A stretch of DNA of 64,000 bases, taken from assembly GCF_034427435.1 (NCBI RefSeq), contig NZ_JAXQNP010000003.1, forward strand, positions 1,550,001 to 1,614,000, in the 5' to 3' direction. Both the position numbers and the translations under genes were made by a program. Positions within the stretch are counted from its first letter, which is position 1, and every line of letters starts with the position of its first letter. The notes under the pieces were generated by a model. That model did no database searches, was not told where the DNA came from, and saw only the letters and a list, made by a program, of their open reading frames with translations. Positions 8,888 to 17,643 of the stretch are shown piece by piece. Origin of the DNA: Nitrospirillum sp034427435. GTDB lineage: Bacteria > Pseudomonadota > Alphaproteobacteria > Azospirillales > Azospirillaceae.

Positions 8888-11755
8888 ATGCCCGCCGTCG
8901 CCACCCTCGCCGAAACCGTCTTCCGCTTCGGTCCCTTCAGCCTGTACCCCGCCCGCCGCCTGCTGACGGCGGGCCAGCCCATCGCCTTGCGCGGGCGCGC
9001 GCTGGACCTGCTGCTGGCGTTGGTGGAGCGGGCGGGCGAGGTGCTGAGTCGCGCGGAGCTGGAGGCGCGGGTCTGGCCCGGCCTCCATGTGGGGGAGAAC
9101 AACCTGCGGGTCCAGATGGCGCAACTGCGCCGGGCCCTGGGTCAGCAGGGCGACGATGGGCCCTACGTCAGCACCATTCCCGGCCAGGGATATCGCTTCA
9201 TCGCCCAGGTGCTGCGTGACGGGGACGGTGCCGCGCCGCCGGCGTCGCCCGCCGTTGCCGCCTTCGCCCTGGCCCGCCAATTAGCCCCGCCGCTGGGACG
9301 GGGCGAGGTCATCGCCGCGCTGGCAGCGCGCCTGGGGCGTCAGCGTCTGGTCACCATCGTCGGCCCTGGGGGCATGGGCAAGACGACGGTGGCCCTGGCC
9401 ATCGGCGCGGCCGTGGCCGAGCGGTATCCCGATGGCGTCGCCCTGGTCGACCTGTCGGTCCTCAACGACGGTGCCTTGGTGCCCGGTGTCGTGGCTGGGC
9501 GCCTGGCGCCCCAGGTTCAGGCCGCCAATCCGGTGCCGGCGCTTCTGGCTTTCCTCAAGCCCCGGCGGATGCTGCTGATCCTGGACAGCTGCGAGACGGT
9601 GACCGCGGACGCGGCGGCCTTGGTCGAGGCCCTGCTGCCCGCCGCGTCCGGCGTGGATATCCTGGCCACCAGCCGGGAGCCCCTGGGCCTGGCGGCGGAG
9701 CATGTGCACCCCCTGGCGCCGTTGGCTGTGCCGCCCCGGACGCGGGATGGCGACGCCGCCCAGATTTGGGGGCATGCCGCCGTGCGTCTGTTCACGGAGC
9801 GGGCGGCGGCGGTCACCGGGGGAGACCCGCTGGACGGGGCGGACGCGCGGACCGTGGCGGAAATTTGCCGGCGCCTGGATGGCATTCCCTTGGGCCTGGA
9901 ACTGGCGGCCGGCCAGGTCGCCGCCTATGGCGTCGCCGGCGTCGCCTTGCGCCTGGATGATCTGGGCCTGCTGGTGCGCGGGCGGCGCACGGCGGCCGCA
10001 CGGCATCAGACCCTGCGCGCCGCCTTCGATTGGAGCTACACCCTGCTGTCGGGCGCGCAGCGCGCCGTGCTGAACCGCCTGTCCGTTTTCATTGGCGGGT
10101 TCGATCAGGCGGCGGTGGCGGCGGTGGTCTCCCCGCGCGATCTGGATGGCGAGGGCGGCAGCGCCCAGGTCCTGGATGAGTTGGTGGCCAAGTCCCTGGT
10201 GGTGGCGGACCGCCGGGCGGGGGAGGCGCGCTACCGTCTGCTGGACACGGTTCGGACCTATGCCCGGGAATGGCTGGACGCCAGCGGCCTGGCGGCGGAA
10301 ACCCGGGCCGCCCACGCCACCCATTATCTGCGCCTGTTCCAGGCCGCCCTGCCGGACTGGGCCACCACGCCCCCCGGCGACATGATGCGCCGCCACGGGG
10401 TGGAGATCGACAACGTGCGCCAGGCCCTGGACTGGTGCTTCCGCCCTGCCGGGAGCGCCAATAGGGACGCCGGTGTGGGGGATGGCGTGCGCATGGGGCG
10501 GGCGCTGATCCTGGCCGTGACACCTCTCTGGAAATGCCTGTCCCTGTGGCTTGAATGCCAGCGGTGGGTGGTGCGGGCGCTGGCCAGCCCGGTGCCGTTC
10601 GCCGATGACCGGCAGGATTTGGACCTTCACGTGTTGCGGGCCATGGCCGCCACGGTGACGGGCGACCTGGCGCCGCCGGAACTGGAGCGGCTGTGGGAGG
10701 ATGTCCTTGCCGCCGCAGCCCGGATGGGGGATGCGGACAGCCGGCTGCAGGCGCAGTTGGGCCTCTATTCCGTGCACTTCAACCAGGGCCATGTCCGCCG
10801 GGCGTTGGAATTGGCCCTGCGCATGCGGGACGACGCGGCGGATTCCCCCGACCGGTCCGTCCCCGCCATGGCCGAGCGTCTGGTGGGAGCCGCGCTTTAC
10901 TTCCTGGGCGACCCGGCGGGGGCCCGCCGTCATACCGAGGCGGCGCTGGCGCTGGCGGACAGCGGGCACAGTGTCCGCTTCCAACTGGACCAGCAGATCA
11001 TGGCGCGCAGCACGCTTGCCGGCGTGCTCTGGGTCCAGGGCAATGTTGACCAGGGCTTGGATCTGTTGCGTCAATCCTTGCAAGAGGCGGCGGCCATGGA
11101 CCACGCCTACACCACCTGCTCCGTCCTGGGTCTGGCGGCCTGTCCCCTGGCCATGCTCACAAGCGACCTCGCGACGGCCCGGCGGCACACCGATTTGCTG
11201 CTGATGCTGGCGGACCGGCATGGCCTGACGGCGTGGCAGCCCTGGGCGCGGTGCCTGGATCTGATCCTCCGCCTCAAGGCCGGCGGCGGCCCGGAACTGC
11301 TGGATGAGCTGTGCCGCACCATGGCGGCCTTGGGCGACCTGTCGCACGCGCGCTACGCCGTCCTGGTGCGGGAAACGGCCCTGGCGATGGTCAAGGCCGG
11401 TGATCTGCCCGGCGGCCTCGCCATGATCGACGCGGCCCTGGCCCGCGCCCACGCCAATGAGGAGGGCTGGGCGCTGCCGGAACTGGCGCGGTTGCGCGGC
11501 CTGATGCTGGTGCGGGGGGGCGACCCAGGGGGGGCCGAGGTTCTGTATCGCCAGGCTTTGCTCCAGGCGGAACAGCAGGGGGCGTGGACGTGGCGGCTGC
11601 GGCTGGCCATCGACCTGGCCGGTCTGCACCTGGACACGGGCCTGGCGCCGGACGCGCCCGCCATCCTGGCCGCCACCTACGGCCATTTCACCCAGGGTTT
11701 CGGCACCGCCGACCTGCGGCAGGCCCGCGCCCTGCTGGGGCGCCTCAATCCGTGA
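8888..11755 (+). CDS. Winged-helix / STAND-type ATPase / TPR regulator (paralogue 1)
   Basis: A 955-residue cytoplasmic regulator. Residues about 10-107 are an OmpR-type winged helix (VFRFGPFSLYPARRLL to YVSTIPGQGYRFIAQV) without a receiver domain. About 135-400 is a nucleotide-binding module with Walker A GPGGMGKTT (159-167), Walker B RRMLLILDSCE (about 227-236) and the sensor motif ATSREPL. The rest is helical repeat (TPR-like, about 430-950), probably a ligand- or partner-sensing platform. Such proteins belong with the SARP/MalT-like STAND regulators, where ATP and inducer binding trigger oligomerisation. The ATG at 8888 was chosen because the winged helix starts just after it. It overlaps the convergent SDR by 11 nt. 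A paralogue of the same layout lies at 39991-43056. Target genes are unknown. Confidence 0.85.
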   Translation: MPAVATLAETVFRFGPFSLYPARRLLTAGQPIALRGRALDLLLALVERAGEVLSRAELEARVWPGLHVGENNLRVQMAQLRRALGQQGDDGPYVSTIPGQGYRFIAQVLRDGDGAAPPASPAVAAFALARQLAPPLGRGEVIAALAARLGRQRLVTIVGPGGMGKTTVALAIGAAVAERYPDGVALVDLSVLNDGALVPGVVAGRLAPQVQAANPVPALLAFLKPRRMLLILDSCETVTADAAALVEALLPAASGVDILATSREPLGLAAEHVHPLAPLAVPPRTRDGDAAQIWGHAAVRLFTERAAAVTGGDPLDGADARTVAEICRRLDGIPLGLELAAGQVAAYGVAGVALRLDDLGLLVRGRRTAAARHQTLRAAFDWSYTLLSGAQRAVLNRLSVFIGGFDQAAVAAVVSPRDLDGEGGSAQVLDELVAKSLVVADRRAGEARYRLLDTVRTYAREWLDASGLAAETRAAHATHYLRLFQAALPDWATTPPGDMMRRHGVEIDNVRQALDWCFRPAGSANRDAGVGDGVRMGRALILAVTPLWKCLSLWLECQRWVVRALASPVPFADDRQDLDLHVLRAMAATVTGDLAPPELERLWEDVLAAAARMGDADSRLQAQLGLYSVHFNQGHVRRALELALRMRDDAADSPDRSVPAMAERLVGAALYFLGDPAGARRHTEAALALADSGHSVRFQLDQQIMARSTLAGVLWVQGNVDQGLDLLRQSLQEAAAMDHAYTTCSVLGLAACPLAMLTSDLATARRHTDLLLMLADRHGLTAWQPWARCLDLILRLKAGGGPELLDELCRTMAALGDLSHARYAVLVRETALAMVKAGDLPGGLAMIDAALARAHANEEGWALPELARLRGLMLVRGGDPGGAEVLYRQALLQAEQQGAWTWRLRLAIDLAGLHLDTGLAPDAPAILAATYGHFTQGFGTADLRQARALLGRLNP

Positions 11756-12509
11756 TCAGGGTGCCGCCGTCCACCACCAGGTTGTGGCCGGTCACGAAGG
11801 CGCCGGCGGCCGACGCCAGATAGACCGCCGTGCCCGCCACTTCCCGCGGGGTGCCCATGCGGCGCAAGGGGGTTTGCGCCAGGCGCTTTTCCAGCCGCGC
11901 CGGGTCGGCCTTGAAAACCGCCGCCAGGTCGGTGTCGATCAGCCCAGGGGAGAGGGCGTTGACCCGCACGTTGCCGGGGCCATATTCCACCGCCATGTTG
12001 CGCGCCATCTGCGCCAGGGCCGCCTTGGTCAGGGAATAGACGCCCAGGCTGCGGTTGCCGCGCAGGCCGGACAGGCTGGACATCAGGATCACGGCGCCCC
12101 CGCCGCAGGCGGCCATGGGTGGCACCAGCCGATTGCACAGGCGGAAAACGCTGCGCAGGTTGATGGCCATGATGCGGTCATAGGCGTCGTCCGGCGTGGT
12201 GGCGCTGGGCCCGTTGTGCAGGTTCAGGCCGGCATTGCACACCAGGATATCGACACCGCCCATCTCGGCCTCGACACCGTCCACCAGGCGGTCCAGGGCG
12301 TCGTCGTCGCCGACGTCACAGGGCAGGGACAGGGCCGCCAGACCGTCATCCCGGAACGCCGCCGCCACCCGCGCGCAATCGTCGGCCACCTCGCTGGAGA
12401 TCGCCACCTGCGCGCCGGCACGGGCCATTTCCAGGGCGATGGCGTGTCCCAGGCCCCGGGTCGAACCGGTGATGAGAGCGCGCTTGCCCGCCAGGCTGAA
12501 CAGCTCCAT
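11745..12509 (-). CDS. SDR-family oxidoreductase
   Basis: A 254-residue NAD(P)-dependent short-chain dehydrogenase. The Rossmann motif is TGSTRGLG near residue 15, then NAG (in CNAGLN), the catalytic Ser in LMSSLSGLRG, and Y-x3-K as YSLTKAA; the C-terminus is GHNLVVDGGTLITD. The ATG at 12509 (MELFSLAGKRALITG) matches the usual start; the frame upstream is not conserved. It resembles gluconate 5-dehydrogenase/3-oxoacyl-reductase-type SDRs, but the substrate cannot be assigned. It is convergent with the STAND regulator and sits after regA on the same strand with a 72-nt gap. Confidence 0.88.
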   Translation of the reverse strand: MELFSLAGKRALITGSTRGLGHAIALEMARAGAQVAISSEVADDCARVAAAFRDDGLAALSLPCDVGDDDALDRLVDGVEAEMGGVDILVCNAGLNLHNGPSATTPDDAYDRIMAINLRSVFRLCNRLVPPMAACGGGAVILMSSLSGLRGNRSLGVYSLTKAALAQMARNMAVEYGPGNVRVNALSPGLIDTDLAAVFKADPARLEKRLAQTPLRRMGTPREVAGTAVYLASAAGAFVTGHNLVVDGGTLITD

Positions 12510-12581
12510 GACCCCTCCCGTTTTCTTGGCCGGGTCATTTCCCGCCCGGAAGGTTGCGACGTCAACCAAAAACCGGACGTC

Positions 12582-13145
12582 TCAGTTCACCCGTTGCTTG
12601 GCCAGCTTGCGGGCCAGGGTGCGGCGGTGCATGCCCAGGCGCCGGGCCGCCTCGGAGACGTTGAAGCCGGTATCGGCCAGCGTCTCGTGGATGCGTTCCC
12701 ATTCCAGCGTCTTGATGGAGGTGGTGCGGCTGCTGAGGCTGACGCCGGTGTCACCCTCGGTGCGGCCGAAGGCGGCCTCGATGTCGTCGGTGTTGGACGG
12801 CTTGGCCAGGTAGTGGCAGGCGCCCAGCTTGATGGCCTCGACCGCCGTGGCGATGCTGGCGAAGCCGGTCAGGACCACGATCTTCATCTCCGGATCGTGG
12901 CCGTGCAGTATCTTCACGCACTCCAGCCCCGACGCGCCGGCCAGCTTCAGGTCCACTACGGCGAAATCCGGGGCCTCGTTGGTCAGCAGGTCGGGCAGGG
13001 CCTCCGCCCGGTCGCAACTCACCACATGATAGCCCCGCCGCTCGAACGACCGTTTCAACGCGCGGCCGAAGGAGGGGTCGTCCTCCACGATCAGCAGGAC
13101 GGGGGCGTCGTCGTCGGCAAGGGGGTTATCGTCCATCATCGGCAT
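12582..13145 (-). CDS. regA: RegA/PrrA/ActR-family redox response regulator
   Basis: A 187-residue regulator. The receiver domain (about 15-130) has acidic pocket E21-D23 and phospho-acceptor D65 in DFAVVDLKL, with the conserved Lys in YLAKPSNT. The C-terminal Fis-type helix-turn-helix is FNVSEAARRLGMHRRTLARK followed by LAKQRVN, nearly invariant in RegA/PrrA/ActR proteins. It overlaps the 3' end of the sensor kinase by 20 nt, so the pair is coupled. In relatives it activates or represses respiratory, photosynthetic, nitrogen and carbon fixation genes as quinone redox state changes. Its position behind cyoABCD fits control of terminal oxidases. Confidence 0.92.
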   Translation of the reverse strand: MPMMDDNPLADDDAPVLLIVEDDPSFGRALKRSFERRGYHVVSCDRAEALPDLLTNEAPDFAVVDLKLAGASGLECVKILHGHDPEMKIVVLTGFASIATAVEAIKLGACHYLAKPSNTDDIEAAFGRTEGDTGVSLSSRTTSIKTLEWERIHETLADTGFNVSEAARRLGMHRRTLARKLAKQRVN

Positions 13146-14439
13146 CCTCGATCACCAGCGATTCGATGGGCAGACGCAGTTCCACCGTGGCGCCACCGGC
13201 TGGGTTGTTGTCGGCGGTTACCCGCCCACCCAGTTTGCGCGCCACATTGACCGTAAGGAAGAGGCCAAGGCCGCGACCAGGTTTGTTCTTGGTGGACTGG
13301 TAGGGCTTGCCGAAGCGCGCCAGGATGTCTGGCGCGAAGCCGGGGCCCCGGTCCTGCACCGTCACGGTCAGCACGCCGTCATGGCAGGCGACGTCGATGC
13401 CGACCCAGGCGGGGCTGGCCTCCAGGGCGTTGTCGAAGATGTTGAACAGGCTTTGCTTGATGGCGGTGTCGGACACGATGGCCACATCGTCGGTGATGTG
13501 GTTGGTGTAGTCGATGGCCCGGTCGGCGTGGGCCTGGCGCCAATCGGCCACCACGGTGTCCAGGAAGCGCACCAGCGTGGTGCGCGCCGCCCCTTCGCCC
13601 CGCGCCTCGCCGGCGGTCAGCAGGATGCGCGACACGATTTCCTTGCAGCGGGCCAGCGCCGCCTGCATCTCGGCCACGTCGTCCAGCAGCTCGGCGTTCC
13701 GCGTGGCGGTGGGCATGTGCTGCCAGTCGTTCAGGATGACCGACAGCGTGGCCAGCGGGGTGCCCAGTTCATGCGCCGCGCCCGAGGCCAGCAGACCCAT
13801 GCGCACGATGTGGTCCTCCTCCACCGACTTCTGCCGCAGGTCGGACAGGCGGGCGTCACGTTGGCGCAGGTTGCCGTTGATGCGGGTGACGAAGCTGACC
13901 GCCAGCACCGAGGCCAGCAGGAAACAAATGAAGGTGCCCGCCAGGTACAGGTCGAACACCCGGGGCCAGGCGCCCCCGGCCGAGGCCAGCCCCTGGGAGA
14001 ACAGGGCGATGTCGCGGTGATAGGCCGTCAGGCCGACGAAGCAGGCGCTGGTCAGGGCCACCAGGGTCCAGGTCAGGGCCGGTTGCAGCAGCACGGCCCC
14101 CAGGATGACCTGCAGCAGGAACAGCGAGATGAAGGGGTTGGTGGCGCCCCCGCTCAGGTACAGCTGCGCCGTCAGGGCGGCCACGTCCAGCAGCATGGCC
14201 AGGAACAGCTCGGCATGGGTGACGGTGGTGCAGGTGCGGCTGCGGTACAGGCTGATCAGGTTCAGCAGCACCAGGAACAGGATGACCCCTACCATGGGGA
14301 TCAGCGGCAGTTCGATGTCGAACCAGGCCTGGGCCATGGTGATGGTCGCCACCTGGCCGCCGACCGCCAGCCATCGCAGGGTGACAAGAAGCAGCAGGTT
14401 CTTCTTGTTGGTCGTGTCCTGGATCGAAATCTCTTCCAT
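13126..14439 (-). CDS. regB: RegB/PrrB/ActS-family redox sensor histidine kinase
   Basis: A 437-residue inner-membrane kinase with six predicted membrane spans in residues about 17-185. The quinone-sensing motif GGATNPF (97-103) is intact in the second half of the membrane domain. The H box is AAHELGTPLATL with H223, and a cysteine follows at C265 (AALARCKEIV), matching the RegB redox cysteine about 40 residues after the His. ATP-binding motifs are NIFDNALEASP, DRGPGF and GRGLGLFLTV. It overlaps regA. The gene is 207 nt after cyoD on the same strand, and the gap carries hairpins. Known role in the family: autophosphorylation when the quinone pool is reduced. Confidence 0.92.
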   Translation of the reverse strand: MEEISIQDTTNKKNLLLLVTLRWLAVGGQVATITMAQAWFDIELPLIPMVGVILFLVLLNLISLYRSRTCTTVTHAELFLAMLLDVAALTAQLYLSGGATNPFISLFLLQVILGAVLLQPALTWTLVALTSACFVGLTAYHRDIALFSQGLASAGGAWPRVFDLYLAGTFICFLLASVLAVSFVTRINGNLRQRDARLSDLRQKSVEEDHIVRMGLLASGAAHELGTPLATLSVILNDWQHMPTATRNAELLDDVAEMQAALARCKEIVSRILLTAGEARGEGAARTTLVRFLDTVVADWRQAHADRAIDYTNHITDDVAIVSDTAIKQSLFNIFDNALEASPAWVGIDVACHDGVLTVTVQDRGPGFAPDILARFGKPYQSTKNKPGRGLGLFLTVNVARKLGGRVTADNNPAGGATVELRLPIESLVIEDADDGR

Positions 14440-14518
14440 CCTGTCCCTAGTCCTCCCCGGGTGACGGATGTCTTTTCCGGTAGGACTAACGGTTCAACGG
14501 GGGGCCGGCAATGACGAA

Positions 14519-14638
14519 GGCGACCACGGGGCCATCCCGCCGCAGGGGCCGGGGTGGTCTCGTGGTCGCCCTGACGGTGGTCAACGGCACGGTCTGTCAG
14601 GAAGCGTCCCCGGGGGAGGGAAGACCCATCCCCCGGGG
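14519..14638 (-). terminator. Structured cyoD-regB intergenic hairpins
   Basis: Nine nt after the cyoD stop there is a 10-bp GC-rich stem (14608-14617 with 14629-14638). Further along, GGCGACCACG (14519-14528) pairs with CGTGGTCGCC (14561-14570). Neither has a clear U tail on the minus strand. They could attenuate read-through from cyoABCD into regBA or protect the 3' end of the cyo message. Confidence 0.45.
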
Positions 14639-14646
14639 CGAACGCC

Positions 14647-15018
14647 TTACTCCATGGGCATGGCGCCCGGCATCATGTTGGCGTTCAGGTGCAGCATGAC
14701 CCACCAGGAACCGACCACCAGGATGGCGACGATCAGCAGCGTGAACAGGAAGGCGGCCATGTTCCAGGACCGGGCCGACGAGCTGTTCATGTGCAGGAAG
14801 TAAACCAGGTGCACGAGGATCTGGACGATGCCCAGGCCGAAGCACACCGGGATGGCGGTCCCGGCCGGCAGGGCGCCGGACATGACCAGGCCGAAGGGGA
14901 TGGCGGTCAGGATGACCGACAGGACGAAGCCGATGACGTAGGACTTCACGCTGCCGTGGGCGCCCTCGCCGTGATGGGCGTCATGGTGGCCATGAGCAGT
15001 GGTGTGTGCGGTAGCCAT
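14647..15018 (-). CDS. cyoD: Cytochrome o ubiquinol oxidase subunit IV
   Basis: A 123-residue membrane subunit of the bo3-type quinol oxidase. After a His-rich N-terminus, three membrane spans follow (about 26-45, 53-75, 88-110), with the family motifs VKSYVIGFVLSVILTAIPF and VHLVYFLHM. Its ATG shares one base with the cyoC stop (TGATG), showing coupling. It assists assembly of the binuclear centre in relatives. Its C-terminus ends just before a GC-rich hairpin. Confidence 0.95.
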   Translation of the reverse strand: MATAHTTAHGHHDAHHGEGAHGSVKSYVIGFVLSVILTAIPFGLVMSGALPAGTAIPVCFGLGIVQILVHLVYFLHMNSSSARSWNMAAFLFTLLIVAILVVGSWWVMLHLNANMMPGAMPME

Positions 15019-15656
15019 CACGCGGCCACTCCCGACAGGTAGACGATGGTGAACACGCCGATCCAGACGATGTCCAGGAAGTGCCAGAACAGGCTGAGGC
15101 AGGTCAGGCGGACGATGTTGGCGTGGGTCAGGCCACGGCGCAGTACGTGGGCGATCAGCGTCACCATCCAGACCATGCCGGACAGGACGTGCAGCCCGTG
15201 GGTGCCGACCAGGGTGAAGAACGACGACAGGAAGGCCGACCGGTCCGGGCCCGCACCCTCGCCGATCAGCTCGGCGAACTCGTGCAGTTCCATGAACATG
15301 AAACCCAGGCCCAGCAGCAGGGTGACACCCAGCCACCGCAGGGTGGCCGACTGCTTCTGCTTCTCGGCGGCGATCATGGCCATGCCGTAGGTGAAGCTGG
15401 ACACCAGCAGGAAGGCGGTTTCACCGGCCACGTAGGGCAGGCTGAACAGCTCCTTGGCGTCCGGCCCGCCGGCCGTCTGTCCGCGCAGCACCGCGAACGC
15501 CGCGAACACGGCGGCGAACAGGATGCAGTCGCTCATCAGGTAGATCCAGAACCCCAGCGTGGTCTTGGATCCATCGTCGTGGTGGTGCTCGTCATGAGCC
15601 TCCACCCCGTGCAAGAGGGCGGCGTCGGCGGCCGCGACGGAATGTGCGTTGCTCAT
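15018..15656 (-). CDS. cyoC: Cytochrome o ubiquinol oxidase subunit III
   Basis: A 212-residue subunit of the haem-copper oxidase, with five membrane spans. Typical sequence includes LGFWIYLMSDCILFAAVFA, HGLHVLSGMVWM and the C-terminal WHFLDIVWIGVFTIVYLSG. The N-terminus has a His cluster (HDEHHHDDG). It is 4 nt after cyoB and overlaps cyoD by one base. Length is normal for the family. Confidence 0.95.
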   Translation of the reverse strand: MSNAHSVAAADAALLHGVEAHDEHHHDDGSKTTLGFWIYLMSDCILFAAVFAAFAVLRGQTAGGPDAKELFSLPYVAGETAFLLVSSFTYGMAMIAAEKQKQSATLRWLGVTLLLGLGFMFMELHEFAELIGEGAGPDRSAFLSSFFTLVGTHGLHVLSGMVWMVTLIAHVLRRGLTHANIVRLTCLSLFWHFLDIVWIGVFTIVYLSGVAA

Positions 15657-15660
15657 CGTC

Positions 15661-17640
15661 TTAGACCTGCGACGTCAGTTGCTTGAAGTACTTGCGCTCC
15701 GTCTCGGCCACCGTCTCGGAGGGGACGTAGTAGTCCCGGTTCTCGTTGAAGGTGTGGCCGATGCCGACCGCGACGGCGGCGGCGAACGCGGCGACCACCA
15801 GCCACCAGATGTGCCAGATCAGCGCAAAGCCCAGGACGGCGATGAAGCCGCCGAGGATGACGCCCGTGCCCGTGTTGTGGGGCATGTGGATCTTGCCGTA
15901 GGCGGGCAGCGGCTGCAGGCCGGCGCCGGTGCTCTGCTTCTGCTCCCAGAAGGCGTCGCGGGCGGTGACCACGGGCGTCTGCGGGAAGTTGTAGAAGGCC
16001 GGCGGGGAGGAGGTCGCCCATTCCAGCGTGCGGCCGTTCCACGGGTCGCCGGTCAGGTCGCGCAGCGCCTTGCGGTTCAGCACGCTGACCAGGATCTGCA
16101 GGACGAAGGCGCCGATGCCGCAGGCGATGATCGCCGCACCCAGGGCCGCCACCAGCAGGTAGTTGTGCCACACGATGTTGTCGACGTGGTTCATGCGGCG
16201 GGTCATGCCCATCAGGCCCAGGGCGTACAGGGGCATGAAGGCCAGGTAGAAGCCGACCAGCCAGCACCAGAACGACACCTTGCCCAGGGTCTCATTCAGC
16301 TTGAAGCCGAAGGCCTTGGGGAACCAGTAGGTGAAGCCGGCCAGGTAGCCGAACAGCACGCCGCCGATGATGACGTTGTGGAAGTGGGCGATCAGGAACA
16401 GGCTGTTGTGCAGGACGAAGTCGGCCGCGGGCACCGCCATCAGAACGCCGGTCATGCCGCCGATGACGAAGGTGACCATGAAGCCCAGGGTCCACAGCAC
16501 CGGAACGGTGAACTGCACCCGGCCGCGGTACATGGTGAACAGCCAGTTGAAGATCTTGGCGCCGGTGGGGATGGAGATGATCATCGTGGAAATGCCGAAG
16601 AAGGCATTCACGTTGGCGCCGGCGCCCATGGTGAAGAAGTGGTGCAGCCACACGATGAACGACAGCACGGTGATGCAGACCGTGGCGTAGACCATCGAGG
16701 TGTAGCCGAACAGCTTCTTGGACGAGAAGGTGGAGATGACTTCGGAGAAGATGCCGAAGGCCGGCAGGACCAGGATGTACACCTCAGGATGGCCCCAGGC
16801 CCAGATGAGGTTCACGTACATCATGGCGTTGCCGCCACCGTCGTTGGTGAAGAAGTGCATGCCCAGGTAACGGTCCAGCGACAGCATCGCCAGCGTGGCC
16901 GTCAGGATGGGGAAGGCCGCCACGATCAGCATGTTGGAGCAGAGCGTGGTCCAGGTGAAGATCGGCATGCGCATCATCGTCATGCCGGGCGCCCGCATCT
17001 TCAGGATGGTCGTGATCATGTTCACGCCGGCCAGCAGGGTGCCGATGCCCGAGATCTGCAGCGCCCACAGGTAGTAGTCGACGCCGACGCCAGGGCTGTA
17101 CTGCAGCTCCGACAGCGGCGGGTAGGCCAGCCAGCCGGTGCGGGCGAACTCACCCACCGCCAGCGAGATGTTGATCAGCAGGGCGCCCGCCGCCGTCAGC
17201 CAGAAGCTGAGGTTGTTCAGGTAGGGGAACGCCACGTCGCGCGCGCCGATCTGCAGCGGCACGACGATGTTCATCAGGCCGACCATGAAGGGCATCGCCA
17301 TGAAGAAGATCATGATGACGCCGTGGGCGGTGAAGACCTGGTCGAAGTGCTCGGGCGGCAGGGGGCCGGCGCCGCCGGTGGAGGCCAGCGCCTGCTGGGT
17401 GCGCATCATCACGGCGTCGGCGAAGCCACGCAGCAGCATGACCAGCGCCAGGATGATGTACATGATGCCGATGTTCTTGTGGTCGACCGAGGTCAGCCAC
17501 TTGGACCACAGCGGGCCCCACAGGCGGAAGAAGGTGATGCCCGCCACCAGGGCGGCACCGCCCAGGACCATCATCGCCACGGCCGCCATGATGATGGGCT
17601 CGTGGTAAGGAATGGCCTCGAGAGTCAGTTTACCGAACAT
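15661..17640 (-). CDS. cyoB: Cytochrome o ubiquinol oxidase subunit I
   Basis: A 659-residue catalytic subunit that reduces O2 to water with quinol electrons and pumps protons. The Cu_B/cross-link motif WGHPEVY is present, as are the Cu_B histidines in WLHHFFTMG and the haem ligands in LFLIAHFHNVII. The quinol-oxidase N-terminus (YHEPIIM, SVDHKNIGIMY) and the D-channel entry motif NIVVPLQIGARDVAFPYLN are intact. The start follows the cyoA stop by 3 nt. Length matches E. coli CyoB (663). Confidence 0.97.
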   Translation of the reverse strand: MFGKLTLEAIPYHEPIIMAAVAMMVLGGAALVAGITFFRLWGPLWSKWLTSVDHKNIGIMYIILALVMLLRGFADAVMMRTQQALASTGGAGPLPPEHFDQVFTAHGVIMIFFMAMPFMVGLMNIVVPLQIGARDVAFPYLNNLSFWLTAAGALLINISLAVGEFARTGWLAYPPLSELQYSPGVGVDYYLWALQISGIGTLLAGVNMITTILKMRAPGMTMMRMPIFTWTTLCSNMLIVAAFPILTATLAMLSLDRYLGMHFFTNDGGGNAMMYVNLIWAWGHPEVYILVLPAFGIFSEVISTFSSKKLFGYTSMVYATVCITVLSFIVWLHHFFTMGAGANVNAFFGISTMIISIPTGAKIFNWLFTMYRGRVQFTVPVLWTLGFMVTFVIGGMTGVLMAVPAADFVLHNSLFLIAHFHNVIIGGVLFGYLAGFTYWFPKAFGFKLNETLGKVSFWCWLVGFYLAFMPLYALGLMGMTRRMNHVDNIVWHNYLLVAALGAAIIACGIGAFVLQILVSVLNRKALRDLTGDPWNGRTLEWATSSPPAFYNFPQTPVVTARDAFWEQKQSTGAGLQPLPAYGKIHMPHNTGTGVILGGFIAVLGFALIWHIWWLVVAAFAAAVAVGIGHTFNENRDYYVPSETVAETERKYFKQLTSQV

Positions 17641-17643
17641 GGA

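Noticed and set aside
9281..11686. An 801-codon minus-strand frame opposite the STAND regulator
   Set aside because: Compositional shadow with no recognisable domain.
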